Below the pieces are notes generated by a model that ran no database searches, had not been told where the DNA came from, and was given only the letters and a program-made list of their open reading frames with translations. From Bradyrhizobium sp. SZCCT0231 (GTDB taxonomy: Bacteria; Pseudomonadota; Alphaproteobacteria; Rhizobiales; Xanthobacteraceae): DNA of 64,000 nt. The stretch is from NCBI RefSeq assembly GCF_018130245.1, contig NZ_JAFCKP010000001.1:806001-870000 (forward strand). Reading direction: 5' to 3'. Positions 17,023 through 25,878 of this stretch are shown here, one piece after another. Position 1 is the first letter of the stretch. Every line of letters starts with the position of its first letter. The position numbers were made by a program, and so were the translations under genes.

Positions 17023-18701
17023 GCGCCGACCACGCAGCACCTCGTCGCTCGCCGGCCTGGCCGGAGAACGAGCCTTGGCATCTCGCGATGCCTGAAGGGA
17101 CGCTTTACGACGCGCTGGCGCGGGCTGCACGTGAACGTCCCTCGCATCCGGCGACGGTGTTTTACGGCGCGAGCGTGAGCTACGCCGAGTTGCGCGACCG
17201 GGTCGATGCCATGGCCGGCTTCCTGCAAGGCGTCTGTGGTGTGAAGCGCGGCGACCGCGTCATGATCGCGCTGCAGAACTCGCCGCAATACGTCATCGCC
17301 TATTATGCGGTGATGCGGGCCGATGCCGTGATCGTGCCGGTCAATCCCATGAACAAGACCATCGAGATCGCGTATCTCGCCGCAGATGGCGGCGCCAGGG
17401 TCGCGATCATCGGCAGCGAGCTGAATGATGTTTTTGCGCCGCTGGCGGGCGACGTGATTACGCATGCGATTGTCGCGCAGTATCGCGACGAGGTTCCAGC
17501 CGCCACGCCCTACACGTTGCCGCTCTGCGTGACCGAGGCGCCGTCGGAGGTGCCGTCGTCGCCGGGCTGGCATTCGTGGTCGTCGGCGATCGCACGAAGC
17601 TTGCGGCCCGGCGCAATGACTGCGGGTCCGGACGATCTCATGATCCTGCCCTATACCTCCGGCACGACAGGCAAGCCCAAGGCGTGCATGCATACCCATC
17701 GCAGCGCGCTGTTCACCGCGGTGTTGCAAGCCCGCTGGTATGGGCTCGATGGCAGCGACGTGATGACCGGCTTCATGCCGCTGTTCCATGTCGCGGGCAT
17801 GCAGGGTTCGATGAATGCCGCCATCGTCACCGGCGCCACGCTGCTGCTGATGGCGCGCTGGGACAAGGATCTGCTGCCGGACCTGTTCGAGACCTACGGC
17901 GTGACGTTCTGGAACGCCGCGCCGACCATGATCGTGGATGTGCTCGCAAGCGCCAGCTTCCGCGACAGATGCTTTGCCAAGCTCAAGGTTCTGACTGGCG
18001 GCGGCGCGGCGATGCCAACTGCGGTCGCCGAACGGCTGAAGGGTCGTTTCGGCCTCAATTTCGTCGAGGGCTACGGCATGACCGAGACGATGTCGCCGAC
18101 GCACCTCAATCCGATGGCGGCGCCGAAGCGGCAGTGCCTCGGCATCGCCGTGCAGGAGACTGACGCCAGGGTCATCGATCCCGAAAGCCTGATCGAGCTC
18201 GAAGACAATGTGGTCGGCGAGATCGTCGTGCACGGGCCGCAGGTGCTGCAGGGTTACTGGAACAGGCCGGAGGCGGATGCTGAAGCCTTCATCGAACGCA
18301 ATGGCAGGCGGTTCCTGCGCACGGGCGATCTCGGCTACCGCGATGCCGAAGGCTATTTCTTCGCCGTCGATCGCCTCAAGCGGATGATCAATGTCAGCGG
18401 CTTCAAGGTGTGGCCGGCCGAGGTCGAGGCGGCGATGTACCAGAACCGCGCGATCCGGGAGTGCTGCATCATCTCGGCGCCGGACGGCTATCGCGGCGAG
18501 ACGGTCAAGGCGCTGGTGGTGCTGGATGAAGCCGCGCGCGCGACGACGTCGGCGGACGACATCGTCGGCTGGGCGCGCGGCGCGATGGCAAGCTACAAGG
18601 CGCCGCGCGCCGTCGTCTTCGTCGAGTCCCTGCCGCGTACCGCGAGCAACAAGATCAACTGGCGGCTTTTGCAGGACGCCGAATGGGGGCGGACGGCATG
18701 A
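17019..18701 (+). CDS. AMP-forming acyl-CoA ligase
   Basis: A 560-residue ANL-family adenylating enzyme. Motifs: ILPYTSGTTGKPKACMHTH (phosphate loop), GYGMTETMSPTH, TGDLGYRDAEGYFF and the C-terminal PRTASNKINWRLL with the catalytic lysine. It would convert a carboxylic acid to its CoA thioester, perhaps the deaminated product of the preceding aminotransferase. The GTG start overlaps the aminotransferase stop codon (GTGA) and gives the N-terminal WPENEPWHLAMPEGTLYDAL, which looks native to the family; an internal ATG at 17088 would remove 23 residues. Substrate is not deducible. Confidence 0.82.
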   Translation: MSADHAAPRRSPAWPENEPWHLAMPEGTLYDALARAARERPSHPATVFYGASVSYAELRDRVDAMAGFLQGVCGVKRGDRVMIALQNSPQYVIAYYAVMRADAVIVPVNPMNKTIEIAYLAADGGARVAIIGSELNDVFAPLAGDVITHAIVAQYRDEVPAATPYTLPLCVTEAPSEVPSSPGWHSWSSAIARSLRPGAMTAGPDDLMILPYTSGTTGKPKACMHTHRSALFTAVLQARWYGLDGSDVMTGFMPLFHVAGMQGSMNAAIVTGATLLLMARWDKDLLPDLFETYGVTFWNAAPTMIVDVLASASFRDRCFAKLKVLTGGGAAMPTAVAERLKGRFGLNFVEGYGMTETMSPTHLNPMAAPKRQCLGIAVQETDARVIDPESLIELEDNVVGEIVVHGPQVLQGYWNRPEADAEAFIERNGRRFLRTGDLGYRDAEGYFFAVDRLKRMINVSGFKVWPAEVEAAMYQNRAIRECCIISAPDGYRGETVKALVVLDEAARATTSADDIVGWARGAMASYKAPRAVVFVESLPRTASNKINWRLLQDAEWGRTA

Positions 18702-18801
18702 AAGGTGCTTGGCTGGAAAAGCGGTGCGAGGCTGCGATATGCTGCGCGCGCCGGAACATCCTTGAAGCCGCTTCCCCCGAGAGATCACCAGGAATTCGCT
18801 G

Positions 18802-19734
18802 ATGCGTATCGTCAATGTCGCCGCCGCCCAGATGGGCCCGATCCAGAAGGCCGACAGCCGCGAGGCCGTGGTCAAGCGCATGATCGCGCTGATGGACGAA
18901 GCCAAGAGCAAGGGCGCCGACCTGATCGTCTATCCCGAGCTGGCGCTGACGACGTTCTTCCCGCGCTGGTACGTCGATGACCGCTCCGAGTTCGACATCT
19001 GGTTCGAACGAGAGATGCCGAACGCGGCGACGAGGCCGCTGTTCGAGCGTGCGGCGCAGCACCAGATGGCGATGAATTTCGGCTATGCGGAGCTGACGCC
19101 GGACGGCCATCACTTCAACACCGCTGTTCTCACCGACAAGTCCGGCAAGATCGTCGGCAAGTATCGCAAGGTCCATTTGCCGGGCCATGTGGAATACGAC
19201 ACCAAGCGCTCGCACCAGCACCTCGAGAAGCGCTATTTCGAGCCGGGCGATCTCGGATTCAACGTCTGGCGCGAGCTCGGCGGCATCATCGGCATGGCGA
19301 TCTGCAACGATCGCCGCTGGCCCGAGACCTATCGCGTCATGGGCCTGCAGGGCGTCGAGATGGTGCTGATCGGCTACAACACGCCGTCCGTGAATGCGGA
19401 GAAGAGCGAAGAGGGCGTCGAGAAGCGGCTGTTTCACAACCGCCTCTCGGTGCAGGCAGGCGCCTATCAGAATGCGACCTGGGTCGTCGCGGTGGCGAAG
19501 GCCGGCGTCGAGGACGGGCACCCTTTGTTCGGGGGCAGCCTGATCGTCGATCCCAATGGCGAGATCGTCGCCGAAGCCAAGACTGAGGACGACGAGGTTC
19601 TGGTCCACCCGTGCGATCTCGACGCCACCACCTTCGGAAAGACCACGATCTTCGATTTCGCTCGCCATCGCCGCATCGAGCATTACGGCCTGATCACCAG
19701 CCGCACCGGCGCGGTGCCGCCACCGGAGAAGTGA
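18802..19734 (+). CDS. N-carbamoyl-D-amino acid hydrolase
   Basis: A 310-residue nitrilase-superfamily enzyme closely resembling the Agrobacterium D-carbamoylase. It carries the Glu-Lys-Cys triad: Glu46 in YPELALTTFFPRW, Lys123 in KYRKVHLPGH and Cys168 in ICNDRRWPE. Also shared are HLEKRYFEPGDLGF and the C-terminal HYGLI. It hydrolyses N-carbamoyl-D-amino acids to D-amino acids, CO2 and ammonia, the step after D-hydantoinase. It is preceded by a 100-nt gap and an AGGA site, and lies in one cluster with a hydantoinase and a racemase. Confidence 0.92.
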   Translation: MRIVNVAAAQMGPIQKADSREAVVKRMIALMDEAKSKGADLIVYPELALTTFFPRWYVDDRSEFDIWFEREMPNAATRPLFERAAQHQMAMNFGYAELTPDGHHFNTAVLTDKSGKIVGKYRKVHLPGHVEYDTKRSHQHLEKRYFEPGDLGFNVWRELGGIIGMAICNDRRWPETYRVMGLQGVEMVLIGYNTPSVNAEKSEEGVEKRLFHNRLSVQAGAYQNATWVVAVAKAGVEDGHPLFGGSLIVDPNGEIVAEAKTEDDEVLVHPCDLDATTFGKTTIFDFARHRRIEHYGLITSRTGAVPPPEK

Positions 19735-19739
19735 TACCG

Positions 19740-20399
19740 ATGGCGGACAAAGGCATATCACTTCGTGAGCTGGATCCGCGCGATCGCTACAAGCTGCTCT
19801 GCGGCGTGGTGGTGCCGCGGCCGATCGCGCTGGTGACGACGCTGGACGAGAACGGAGCGGTCAATGCCGCGCCGTTCAGCTTCTTCAACGTGTTCTCGGA
19901 AAGCCCCCCGCTGATCGTGCTCGGGCTGCAGCACAAGCCCGATCACTCGCCGAAGGACACCACCCGCAACATCCATCGCGACGGCGAGTTCGTCGTGCAC
20001 ATGGTGGATGAGGCGCTGTCGGTAGCGATGAACGATTGCGCGGTCGATTTTCCCTCAGGTGACAGCGAGGTCGCCGCGACCGGGCTTGCGACGCTTCCCT
20101 CGGTCGATGTGAAGGTGCCCCGCCTTGCGGCTGCGCCGTTTGCGCTGGAATGCCGGCGCCATGTCGTGCTGAACTTCTCGCCGGATCGCGAGCTGCTGGT
20201 CGGCGAGGTCTTGCGGGTTCACGCCCGCGAGGGCCTCGTCAATACCGCCAACATGTATGTCGATCTCGACGCCTACCGGCCGATCGGCCGCATGTTCGGC
20301 AATCTCTACACCACCCAGCGGGACACGTTTGCGCTTGTCCGCGAGAGCCATGCGCAATGGCTCGCGCGGCAGGACGCCAAAGAGCTGAAGGACGCCTAG
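19740..20399 (+). CDS. Flavin reductase-like FMN-binding protein
   Basis: A 219-residue split-barrel flavoprotein of the DIM6/NTAB flavin reductase family: VVVPRPIALVTTLDENGAVNAAPFS near the N-terminus and GDSEVAATGL in the middle are typical. Such proteins bind FMN and either supply reduced flavin to a monooxygenase or reduce a substrate directly. It begins 5 nt after the carbamoylase stop codon, so it is co-transcribed. The flavin monooxygenase at 24323 uses FAD with NADPH in its own chain, so a two-component partner is not obvious here. Its end overlaps the opposing racemase gene by 4 bp. Confidence 0.8.
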   Translation: MADKGISLRELDPRDRYKLLCGVVVPRPIALVTTLDENGAVNAAPFSFFNVFSESPPLIVLGLQHKPDHSPKDTTRNIHRDGEFVVHMVDEALSVAMNDCAVDFPSGDSEVAATGLATLPSVDVKVPRLAAAPFALECRRHVVLNFSPDRELLVGEVLRVHAREGLVNTANMYVDLDAYRPIGRMFGNLYTTQRDTFALVRESHAQWLARQDAKELKDA

Positions 20400-21058
20400 T
20401 GAGCCGAGAACTGCACCGTACCGAGCGCCATGGTGACGGCCGCCTGTGTCGGGTCGATCACGGGAATACGCAGTGCATCTTCGAGCGGGCGGCGGTGGCG
20501 TGCCATGCCGGCGCAGCCCATCACGATGGCGCGGGCGCCGTCCTCGTCGCGCAGCGCGCGGCCGATCTCGATCATTTTCGCCAGCGTGCCTTCGCCCGAG
20601 GCGGTCTCGGCGACGCTCATGTTCAGCGGCCGCTCGCCGGCGAGGCGGTCGGTCAGGCCCATCTGCCTGAGATAGCGCATGTGTCGGGGGATCGAGCGCT
20701 GGGCAATCGCGATGACGCCGAAGGTCTCGGCGCGGGAAAGCGCTGTCAGTACGCCGCACTCGGCGATGCCGAACACGGGGCGGTCGGTGCCTTCGCGGCA
20801 GACCTGAAGCCCGGGATCGCTGTAGCAGGCGATGACGAAGGCGGCCGTGCTGTTGTCGCTTTCGACGAGCTTTCGCAGCGGCATCGCAACGCTATCGACA
20901 TCCGCCTGGCTTTCGATGCCGAACGGACCGTCGACGAGCGTCTGGCAGACCACCTCCGGCCCGCCCTCGAAGTCGAGCGGCTTCAGCGCATCCTCCAGCC
21001 CTTGCGTGACCTTGTGGTTGGAGTTCGGGTTGATGACGAGAATGCGCGGCCGGGACAT
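20396..21058 (-). CDS. Hydantoin racemase (Asp/Glu racemase superfamily)
   Basis: A 220-residue cofactor-independent racemase. The two catalytic cysteines lie in FVIACYSDPG (Cys78) and IVMGCAGMA (Cys182), and the N-terminus RILVINPNSN is typical of hydantoin racemases and allantoin racemases. It would interconvert D- and L-5-monosubstituted hydantoins so that the D-specific hydantoinase and carbamoylase can consume both. It is the only gene of the cluster on the minus strand and diverges from the hydantoinase gene across a 56-bp gap, so the two may share a bidirectional promoter. Confidence 0.88.
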   Translation of the reverse strand: MSRPRILVINPNSNHKVTQGLEDALKPLDFEGGPEVVCQTLVDGPFGIESQADVDSVAMPLRKLVESDNSTAAFVIACYSDPGLQVCREGTDRPVFGIAECGVLTALSRAETFGVIAIAQRSIPRHMRYLRQMGLTDRLAGERPLNMSVAETASGEGTLAKMIEIGRALRDEDGARAIVMGCAGMARHRRPLEDALRIPVIDPTQAAVTMALGTVQFSAH

Positions 21059-21114
21059 GATGGTCTTCCTGCGAAATTACGAGTACGTGCCTTGAGCCTA
21101 TCACGGAGTGCCGC

Positions 21115-22584
21115 ATGACTGAACCCGCTTACGACCTGATCATCCGCGGCGGCCGCGTCGCCACCACCACCGACGTCTTCGAGGCCGACGTCGCCGTCTC
21201 GGGTGAGACCATCGCGGCCATCGGCCGCGGGCTTCCCGTAGCCAAGCGCGAGATCGATGCGCGCGGCAAGCTGGTGCTGCCCGGCGGCGTCGACAGCCAC
21301 GCTCATATCGAGCAGCTGTCGGCCGCCGGCATCATGAACGCCGACACTTTCGAGAGCGCGACCGTCTCCGCGGCCTTCGGCGGCACCACCACGGTGATCC
21401 CGTTCGCCGCCCAGCATGTCGGCATGAAGCTGCCGCAGGTCGTCGAGGATTATCACGCTCTGGCGAAGAAGGGCGCGGTGATCGACTATGCCTTCCACAT
21501 GATCATTGCGGATGCGACCAGGGAGACGGTCGAGGAGCACATTCCCGCGCTGGTGAAGCAGGGCCATGCCTCGATCAAGATCTTCATGACCTACGACCGG
21601 CTCAAGGTCGACGACGAGCCGCTGCTCGACATCCTCCTCGCCGCGCGCCAGTCCGGCGCCATGCTGTGCGCTCATGCCGAGAACCACGGCATCATTGCCT
21701 GGATGGTGAAGCGGCTGCTCGCACGCGGCTACACCATGCCGAAATACCACGCCGTCAGCCACGCCCGCGTGTCGGAGGCGGAAGCCTTTACCCGACTGAT
21801 CGGCATGGCGGCGCTGATCGACCAACCGATCATGATCTTCCATGTCTCGACCGCCGAGGGCGCCAAGGTGATCCGCGACTCGCGCGGGCAGGGGCTCAAG
21901 GTCTTCGCCGAGACCTGTCCGCAATATCTGTTCCTCACGGCAGGCGATCTCGACAAGCCCGGCGCCGAAGGCGCCAAATGGATGTGCAGCCCGCCGCCGC
22001 GCACGCATTCGGACCAGGAGGCACTGTGGCAGGCGCTCTCGCTCGGCGATCTTCAGACCATCTCGTCGGATCATGCCCCGTATCGCTATGACGAGACCGG
22101 CAAGCTGCGCGCCGGACCCAATCCGAATTTCAAGCAGGTCGCGAACGGCTTGCCGGGGCTGGAGCTGCGGCTGCCGCTGCTGTTCGACGCGATGGTGTCG
22201 AAGGGCCGGCTGGGCCTGGAAAAATTCGTCGAGCTGACCGCGACCGCGCCGGCCAAGATCTACAACCTGCATCCGCGCAAGGGCTCGATCGCAGTCGGGG
22301 CCGACGCCGATATCGCGATCTGGGATCCGAACCGCGAGGTCACCATCGCCGACGAGATGATGCACGATCTCGCCGGCTACACGCCGTTCTCGGGCCGCAA
22401 GCTGAAGGGCTGGCCGGTGTCGGTGCTCTCGCGCGGCCGCGTAATCATCGAGGGCAACAAGTGTCTCGCGAGCGCGGGCAGCGGAAAATTCCTGGCGCGC
22501 AGCGGCGGCGAGGCGGCGAAGCCGACCGGCCGGCTCGTCGCCGACATGGATCCGGAACGGAATTTTGGAGCAAAGCTGCTGTGA
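21115..22584 (+). CDS. hydA: D-hydantoinase / dihydropyrimidinase
   Basis: A 489-residue amidohydrolase-superfamily cyclic amidase. Metal-binding DSHAHIEQ gives His62 and His64; the candidate carboxylated lysine is Lys155 in HASIKIFMTYDR; HAENHG, IFHVSTAEGAK and SSDHAPYRYDE supply the remaining ligands. These are the motifs of zinc dihydropyrimidinase/hydantoinase. It opens 5-substituted hydantoins or dihydropyrimidines to N-carbamoyl amino acids, feeding the carbamoylase at 18802. The start has GGAG 8 nt upstream. This enzyme needs no ATP, unlike HyuA/HyuB in the same cluster. Confidence 0.9.
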   Translation: MTEPAYDLIIRGGRVATTTDVFEADVAVSGETIAAIGRGLPVAKREIDARGKLVLPGGVDSHAHIEQLSAAGIMNADTFESATVSAAFGGTTTVIPFAAQHVGMKLPQVVEDYHALAKKGAVIDYAFHMIIADATRETVEEHIPALVKQGHASIKIFMTYDRLKVDDEPLLDILLAARQSGAMLCAHAENHGIIAWMVKRLLARGYTMPKYHAVSHARVSEAEAFTRLIGMAALIDQPIMIFHVSTAEGAKVIRDSRGQGLKVFAETCPQYLFLTAGDLDKPGAEGAKWMCSPPPRTHSDQEALWQALSLGDLQTISSDHAPYRYDETGKLRAGPNPNFKQVANGLPGLELRLPLLFDAMVSKGRLGLEKFVELTATAPAKIYNLHPRKGSIAVGADADIAIWDPNREVTIADEMMHDLAGYTPFSGRKLKGWPVSVLSRGRVIIEGNKCLASAGSGKFLARSGGEAAKPTGRLVADMDPERNFGAKLL

Positions 22585-22600
22585 CGGTGGATCGCGCGCG

Positions 22601-23575
22601 ATGAAGGTCGTCATCTTCGGCGGCACCGGCTTTGTCGGCCTCAATCTCGCAGAGGTGCTGCTCGCGCGCGGACACGAGGTGACGCTGTATGACCGTGCCC
22701 CGCTGCCGTTTTCCGCGCAGCGATCTCTTGCCGACTACGGCACACGGCTCAATCCCGTGCAGGGCGACATCACCGACGCAGAAGTCATCGATGCCCTTAT
22801 CGCAAGGGGCTGCGATGCGATCGTGCTGGGCGCGGCGGTCACCGCCGGGGATGAGCTTGAGCGGGCATCGACCGCGCGCGTTCTCGAAATCAATGTCATG
22901 GCGCAGATCCCGATCCTGCTCGCGGCGATCCGTCATGGCGTTCGCCGCGTCATCAATCTCTCGTCGGCGTCGGCCTATGGCGCGGCGGGCCAGCGTCATC
23001 AAATCCTCGACGAGGAAACGCCCTGCGATCCCATCTCGTTCTACGCCATCAGCAAGTTCACCTCGGAACGTTCGGTAGCGCGCCATGCCGCGCTCTTTGG
23101 CGGCGATTTCCTGAGCGTGCGGCTGAGTGCGGTGTTCGGTCCGTGGGAGCGGGCCGGCGCGGTACGCGATACGCCGAGCCTCCAGTTCCAGATCCTGGCG
23201 GCGTTCGCCCGTGGCGAGCCGGCGATCATGCCGGCCCCTGGGATAAAGGACTGGACCTATGCGCCCGACGCTGCCGAAGCGGTGGCGGTGCTGATCGAAG
23301 CCGAGCGGCCGCGCCATCGGCTCTACAATATCTCCAGTGGCGTGGCCTGGTCGGCGCTGCAATGGGGCGAGGCGTTTGCGGCGCTGCATCCCGGGCTGGA
23401 GTGTCGGCTCGCGTCTCCCGGAGAGAAGACCTTCATCAAGCTCCACGGCGGGGATCGGGCGCCGATGTCGGTTGCGCGGATGGCCGACGAGTTCGGCTGG
23501 CGTGCCCGGTTCGGCTGCGCGGAGTCGGCCGCCGCGATGAGCGCCTGGTGGATGCAGCACAAGGAGGGGATCTGA
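22601..23575 (+). CDS. NAD-dependent epimerase/dehydratase family protein
   Basis: A 324-residue extended short-chain dehydrogenase. The N-terminal VVIFGGTGFVGLNLAEVLL (residues 3-21) is the dinucleotide-binding TGXXGXXG motif; the catalytic residues are in SSASAYGAAG and SFYAISKFTSE (YXXXK). It acts on a nucleotide-sugar or similar carbonyl compound. It starts 16 nt after the hydantoinase stop codon and is separated from the next SDR by one base, so it is part of the catabolic operon, where its role is unknown. Confidence 0.8.
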   Translation: MKVVIFGGTGFVGLNLAEVLLARGHEVTLYDRAPLPFSAQRSLADYGTRLNPVQGDITDAEVIDALIARGCDAIVLGAAVTAGDELERASTARVLEINVMAQIPILLAAIRHGVRRVINLSSASAYGAAGQRHQILDEETPCDPISFYAISKFTSERSVARHAALFGGDFLSVRLSAVFGPWERAGAVRDTPSLQFQILAAFARGEPAIMPAPGIKDWTYAPDAAEAVAVLIEAERPRHRLYNISSGVAWSALQWGEAFAALHPGLECRLASPGEKTFIKLHGGDRAPMSVARMADEFGWRARFGCAESAAAMSAWWMQHKEGI

Positions 23576-23576
23576 C

Positions 23577-24326
23577 ATGCGGCTGCAGGGGCGCACGGCC
23601 ATCATCACCGGAGCGGGCTCGGGCATCGGCCGCGCCAGCGCAAAACTGTTTGCGGAGGAGGGCGCGCGTCTTGCGCTGGTCGATCGCGATGCTCCTGGCC
23701 TTGAGGAAACGCTGAGCCTGGTCGGCGAAGCAACGACGCATGTCGGCGACGTCGGCGAAGCCGCATTCGCCGAGACCGTCGTCGGCGATGTCGTGGCGCG
23801 GCACGGCCGGCTCGATATCCTGATGACCGCCGCCGGCTTCTCCTGCGGCGGCACCGTGCTGACGACGAGCCTGGACGACTGGGACGTGGTGTTCCGCGCC
23901 AATGTCGGCGGCACCTGGCTGTGGGCGCGGGCCGCGGTGCCGCAGATGCAGCGGCAGAACAGTGGCTCGATCATCACGCTGGCATCGCAGCTCGCCATTG
24001 CCGGCGGTAAGGGCAACAGCGCTTACATCGCCGCCAAGGGGGCAATCGTCAGCCTCACCCGCACCATGGCGGTGGACTTCGCCACCGACGGCATCCGCGT
24101 CAACGCCATCGCGCCGGGTGCGATCGACACGCCAATGCTTCGCCGCAGCTTTGCCCGTCACGCTAATTCAGAGCAAGTACGTGAGGCCTCGCGTAACCGC
24201 CACGCCATGAAGCGGTTCGGCCAGGCAGAAGAGGTCGCACAGACCGCGCTGCATCTCGCCAGCGATGCCTCCTCGTTTACGACCGGCACCGTGATGGTGG
24301 TCGACGGAGGCTGGCTCGCGGCATGA
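23577..24326 (+). CDS. Short-chain dehydrogenase/reductase
   Basis: A 249-residue classical SDR. It has TGAGSGIGRASAKLF (residues 11-25), NAG-equivalent TAAGFSCGG, the catalytic serine in LASQLAIAGG, SAYIAAKGAI (Tyr-XXX-Lys) and the C-terminal TGTVMVVDGGWLAA. It probably oxidises or reduces an alcohol/ketone intermediate with NAD(P). The start is one base after the epimerase stop and the end overlaps the monooxygenase start (ATGA). Confidence 0.85.
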   Translation: MRLQGRTAIITGAGSGIGRASAKLFAEEGARLALVDRDAPGLEETLSLVGEATTHVGDVGEAAFAETVVGDVVARHGRLDILMTAAGFSCGGTVLTTSLDDWDVVFRANVGGTWLWARAAVPQMQRQNSGSIITLASQLAIAGGKGNSAYIAAKGAIVSLTRTMAVDFATDGIRVNAIAPGAIDTPMLRRSFARHANSEQVREASRNRHAMKRFGQAEEVAQTALHLASDASSFTTGTVMVVDGGWLAA

Positions 24327-25759
24327 GTGAGGCGCTCACCCAGCTCGAAGCCGATATTCGCGCCGATCTGGCAATGATCGCGCATCCCGGCGCCGTGTGG
24401 CTCGAACCGAAGACGGGGCCCGACGGCCAGCCGGCGCTGGACGTCCTCATCGTCGGCGCGGGCCAGTCCGGCATCGCCATCGGCTTCGGCCTGATGCGCT
24501 CGCGCGTCAGCAACATCCTGCTGCTCGACAAGGCCGAGGAGGGGAAGGAGGGGCCGTGGCTCACCTATGCCCGCATGCCGACGCTGCGCAGCCCGAAGGA
24601 CTACACCGGCCCGGATCTCGACATCCCGAGCCTGACCTACCAGTCCTGGCACGAAGCCCGCTTCGGCAAGGACAGCTGGCAGCAGCTCGGCCTGATCGAA
24701 CGCGGCCATTGGGCCGAGTACCTGCTCTGGCTGCGGCGCACGATCGGCTTGCCGGTGCGCAATGCTTGCGAGCTGCTGGAGATTGCGCCGGCGGCCGACG
24801 GCCTGCTCGCCGCGCGCGTGAAGCGTGCCGAAGGGGTCGAGACGCTGCATGCGCGCAAGATCGTGCTGGCGACGGGGCAGGAGGGCATGGGCGATTGGAT
24901 GATCCCCGAGCAGCTAGCGCATCTGCCGGCAAGCTCAGTCGCGACCGTTGTCGACGACATCGACTTCGCAAGCCTGCGCGGCAAGCGCATCGCCGTGATC
25001 GGTGCCGGCGCATCCGCCTTTGACAATGCGGCGACCGCGCTGGAGGCGGAGGCCGCCGAAGTGCACCTGCTGTGCCGCCGCGCGCAGATCCAGGTGATCC
25101 AGCCCTATCGTTGGCTGACGTTTCGCGGCTTCCTGCGCCACCTCAGCGATCTCGACGATGCCTGGCGCTGGCGCTTCATGCGCAAGATCCTCGAGATGCG
25201 CGAGGGATTTCCGCAACCGACCTATGACCGCTGCGCGCGTCACGCCAATTTCACACTGCACGAAGGCGCGCCGGTCGAAGCCGCGCGCGAGACCGGCAAA
25301 GGCGTTGAACTCCAAACGCCGCGCGGCGCCATCACCGCCGATTTCGTTATCTGCGGCACCGGCATCGACATGAATTTCGCCGGCCGCGGCGAGCTCGCAA
25401 GATTCGCCGACAACATCGCCACCTGGGCCGACCGCTACCAGCCGCCCGAGGACGAGCGCAACGAACGGCTCGGCCGCTTTCCCTATCTTGCCGATGACTA
25501 CGCCTTCACCGAGCGCGTGCCGGGAAAGACGCCGTGGATCTCCGACATCCATCTCTTCGCCATCGCCTCCACCATGAGCTTCGGTCCGTCGGGATCGTCG
25601 ATCAATGCGATGACGACCGCCGTTCCAAAGCTCGTTCACGGCCTGACGCGCGGCCTGTTCCGCGCTGACATTGAACGGCACTGGGCTTCGCTCAGCGCCT
25701 ACGACGTGCCGCAGGCCGTGGTCACGCGGCCGGCGCGAAAAATGGGGGAATCGCTGTGA
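24323..25759 (+). CDS. FAD/NAD(P)-dependent monooxygenase-like oxidoreductase
   Basis: A 478-residue flavoprotein. The first Rossmann motif is VLIVGAGQSGIAIGFGL (about residues 43-59) and the second IAVIGAGASAFDNAATAL (about 222-239), the two-dinucleotide layout of flavin-containing and Baeyer-Villiger-type monooxygenases. The C-terminal part has FSFG-like MSFGPSGSSINAM. Substrate is unknown. It is translationally coupled to the preceding SDR and is the last gene before the sigma-54-type promoter of the transporter operon. Confidence 0.78.
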   Translation: MSEALTQLEADIRADLAMIAHPGAVWLEPKTGPDGQPALDVLIVGAGQSGIAIGFGLMRSRVSNILLLDKAEEGKEGPWLTYARMPTLRSPKDYTGPDLDIPSLTYQSWHEARFGKDSWQQLGLIERGHWAEYLLWLRRTIGLPVRNACELLEIAPAADGLLAARVKRAEGVETLHARKIVLATGQEGMGDWMIPEQLAHLPASSVATVVDDIDFASLRGKRIAVIGAGASAFDNAATALEAEAAEVHLLCRRAQIQVIQPYRWLTFRGFLRHLSDLDDAWRWRFMRKILEMREGFPQPTYDRCARHANFTLHEGAPVEAARETGKGVELQTPRGAITADFVICGTGIDMNFAGRGELARFADNIATWADRYQPPEDERNERLGRFPYLADDYAFTERVPGKTPWISDIHLFAIASTMSFGPSGSSINAMTTAVPKLVHGLTRGLFRADIERHWASLSAYDVPQAVVTRPARKMGESL

Positions 25760-25809
25760 TCATCCATGCGCCGCCGCGATGAAGCATCCCTAGAAACGTC
25801 CCATCAGAC

Positions 25810-25825
25810 TGGCGCGCAACTTGCT
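25810..25825 (+). promoter_or_regulatory. Sigma-54-type promoter of first peptide-transporter operon
   Basis: TGGCGCGCAACTTGCT matches the RpoN -24/-12 consensus TGGCACG-N4-TTGCT with one mismatch, and the GG and GC pairs are exactly 10 nt apart. It lies 53 nt upstream of the binding-protein start in a non-coding gap. RpoN needs an activator such as NtrC, whose site I could not pick out in the coding sequence upstream. Confidence 0.7.
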
Positions 25826-25878
25826 TCTTTCTGAACCTGCCTTGCTGGCGTTCTCGTTCGAAATTCAGGGAAAAACCA

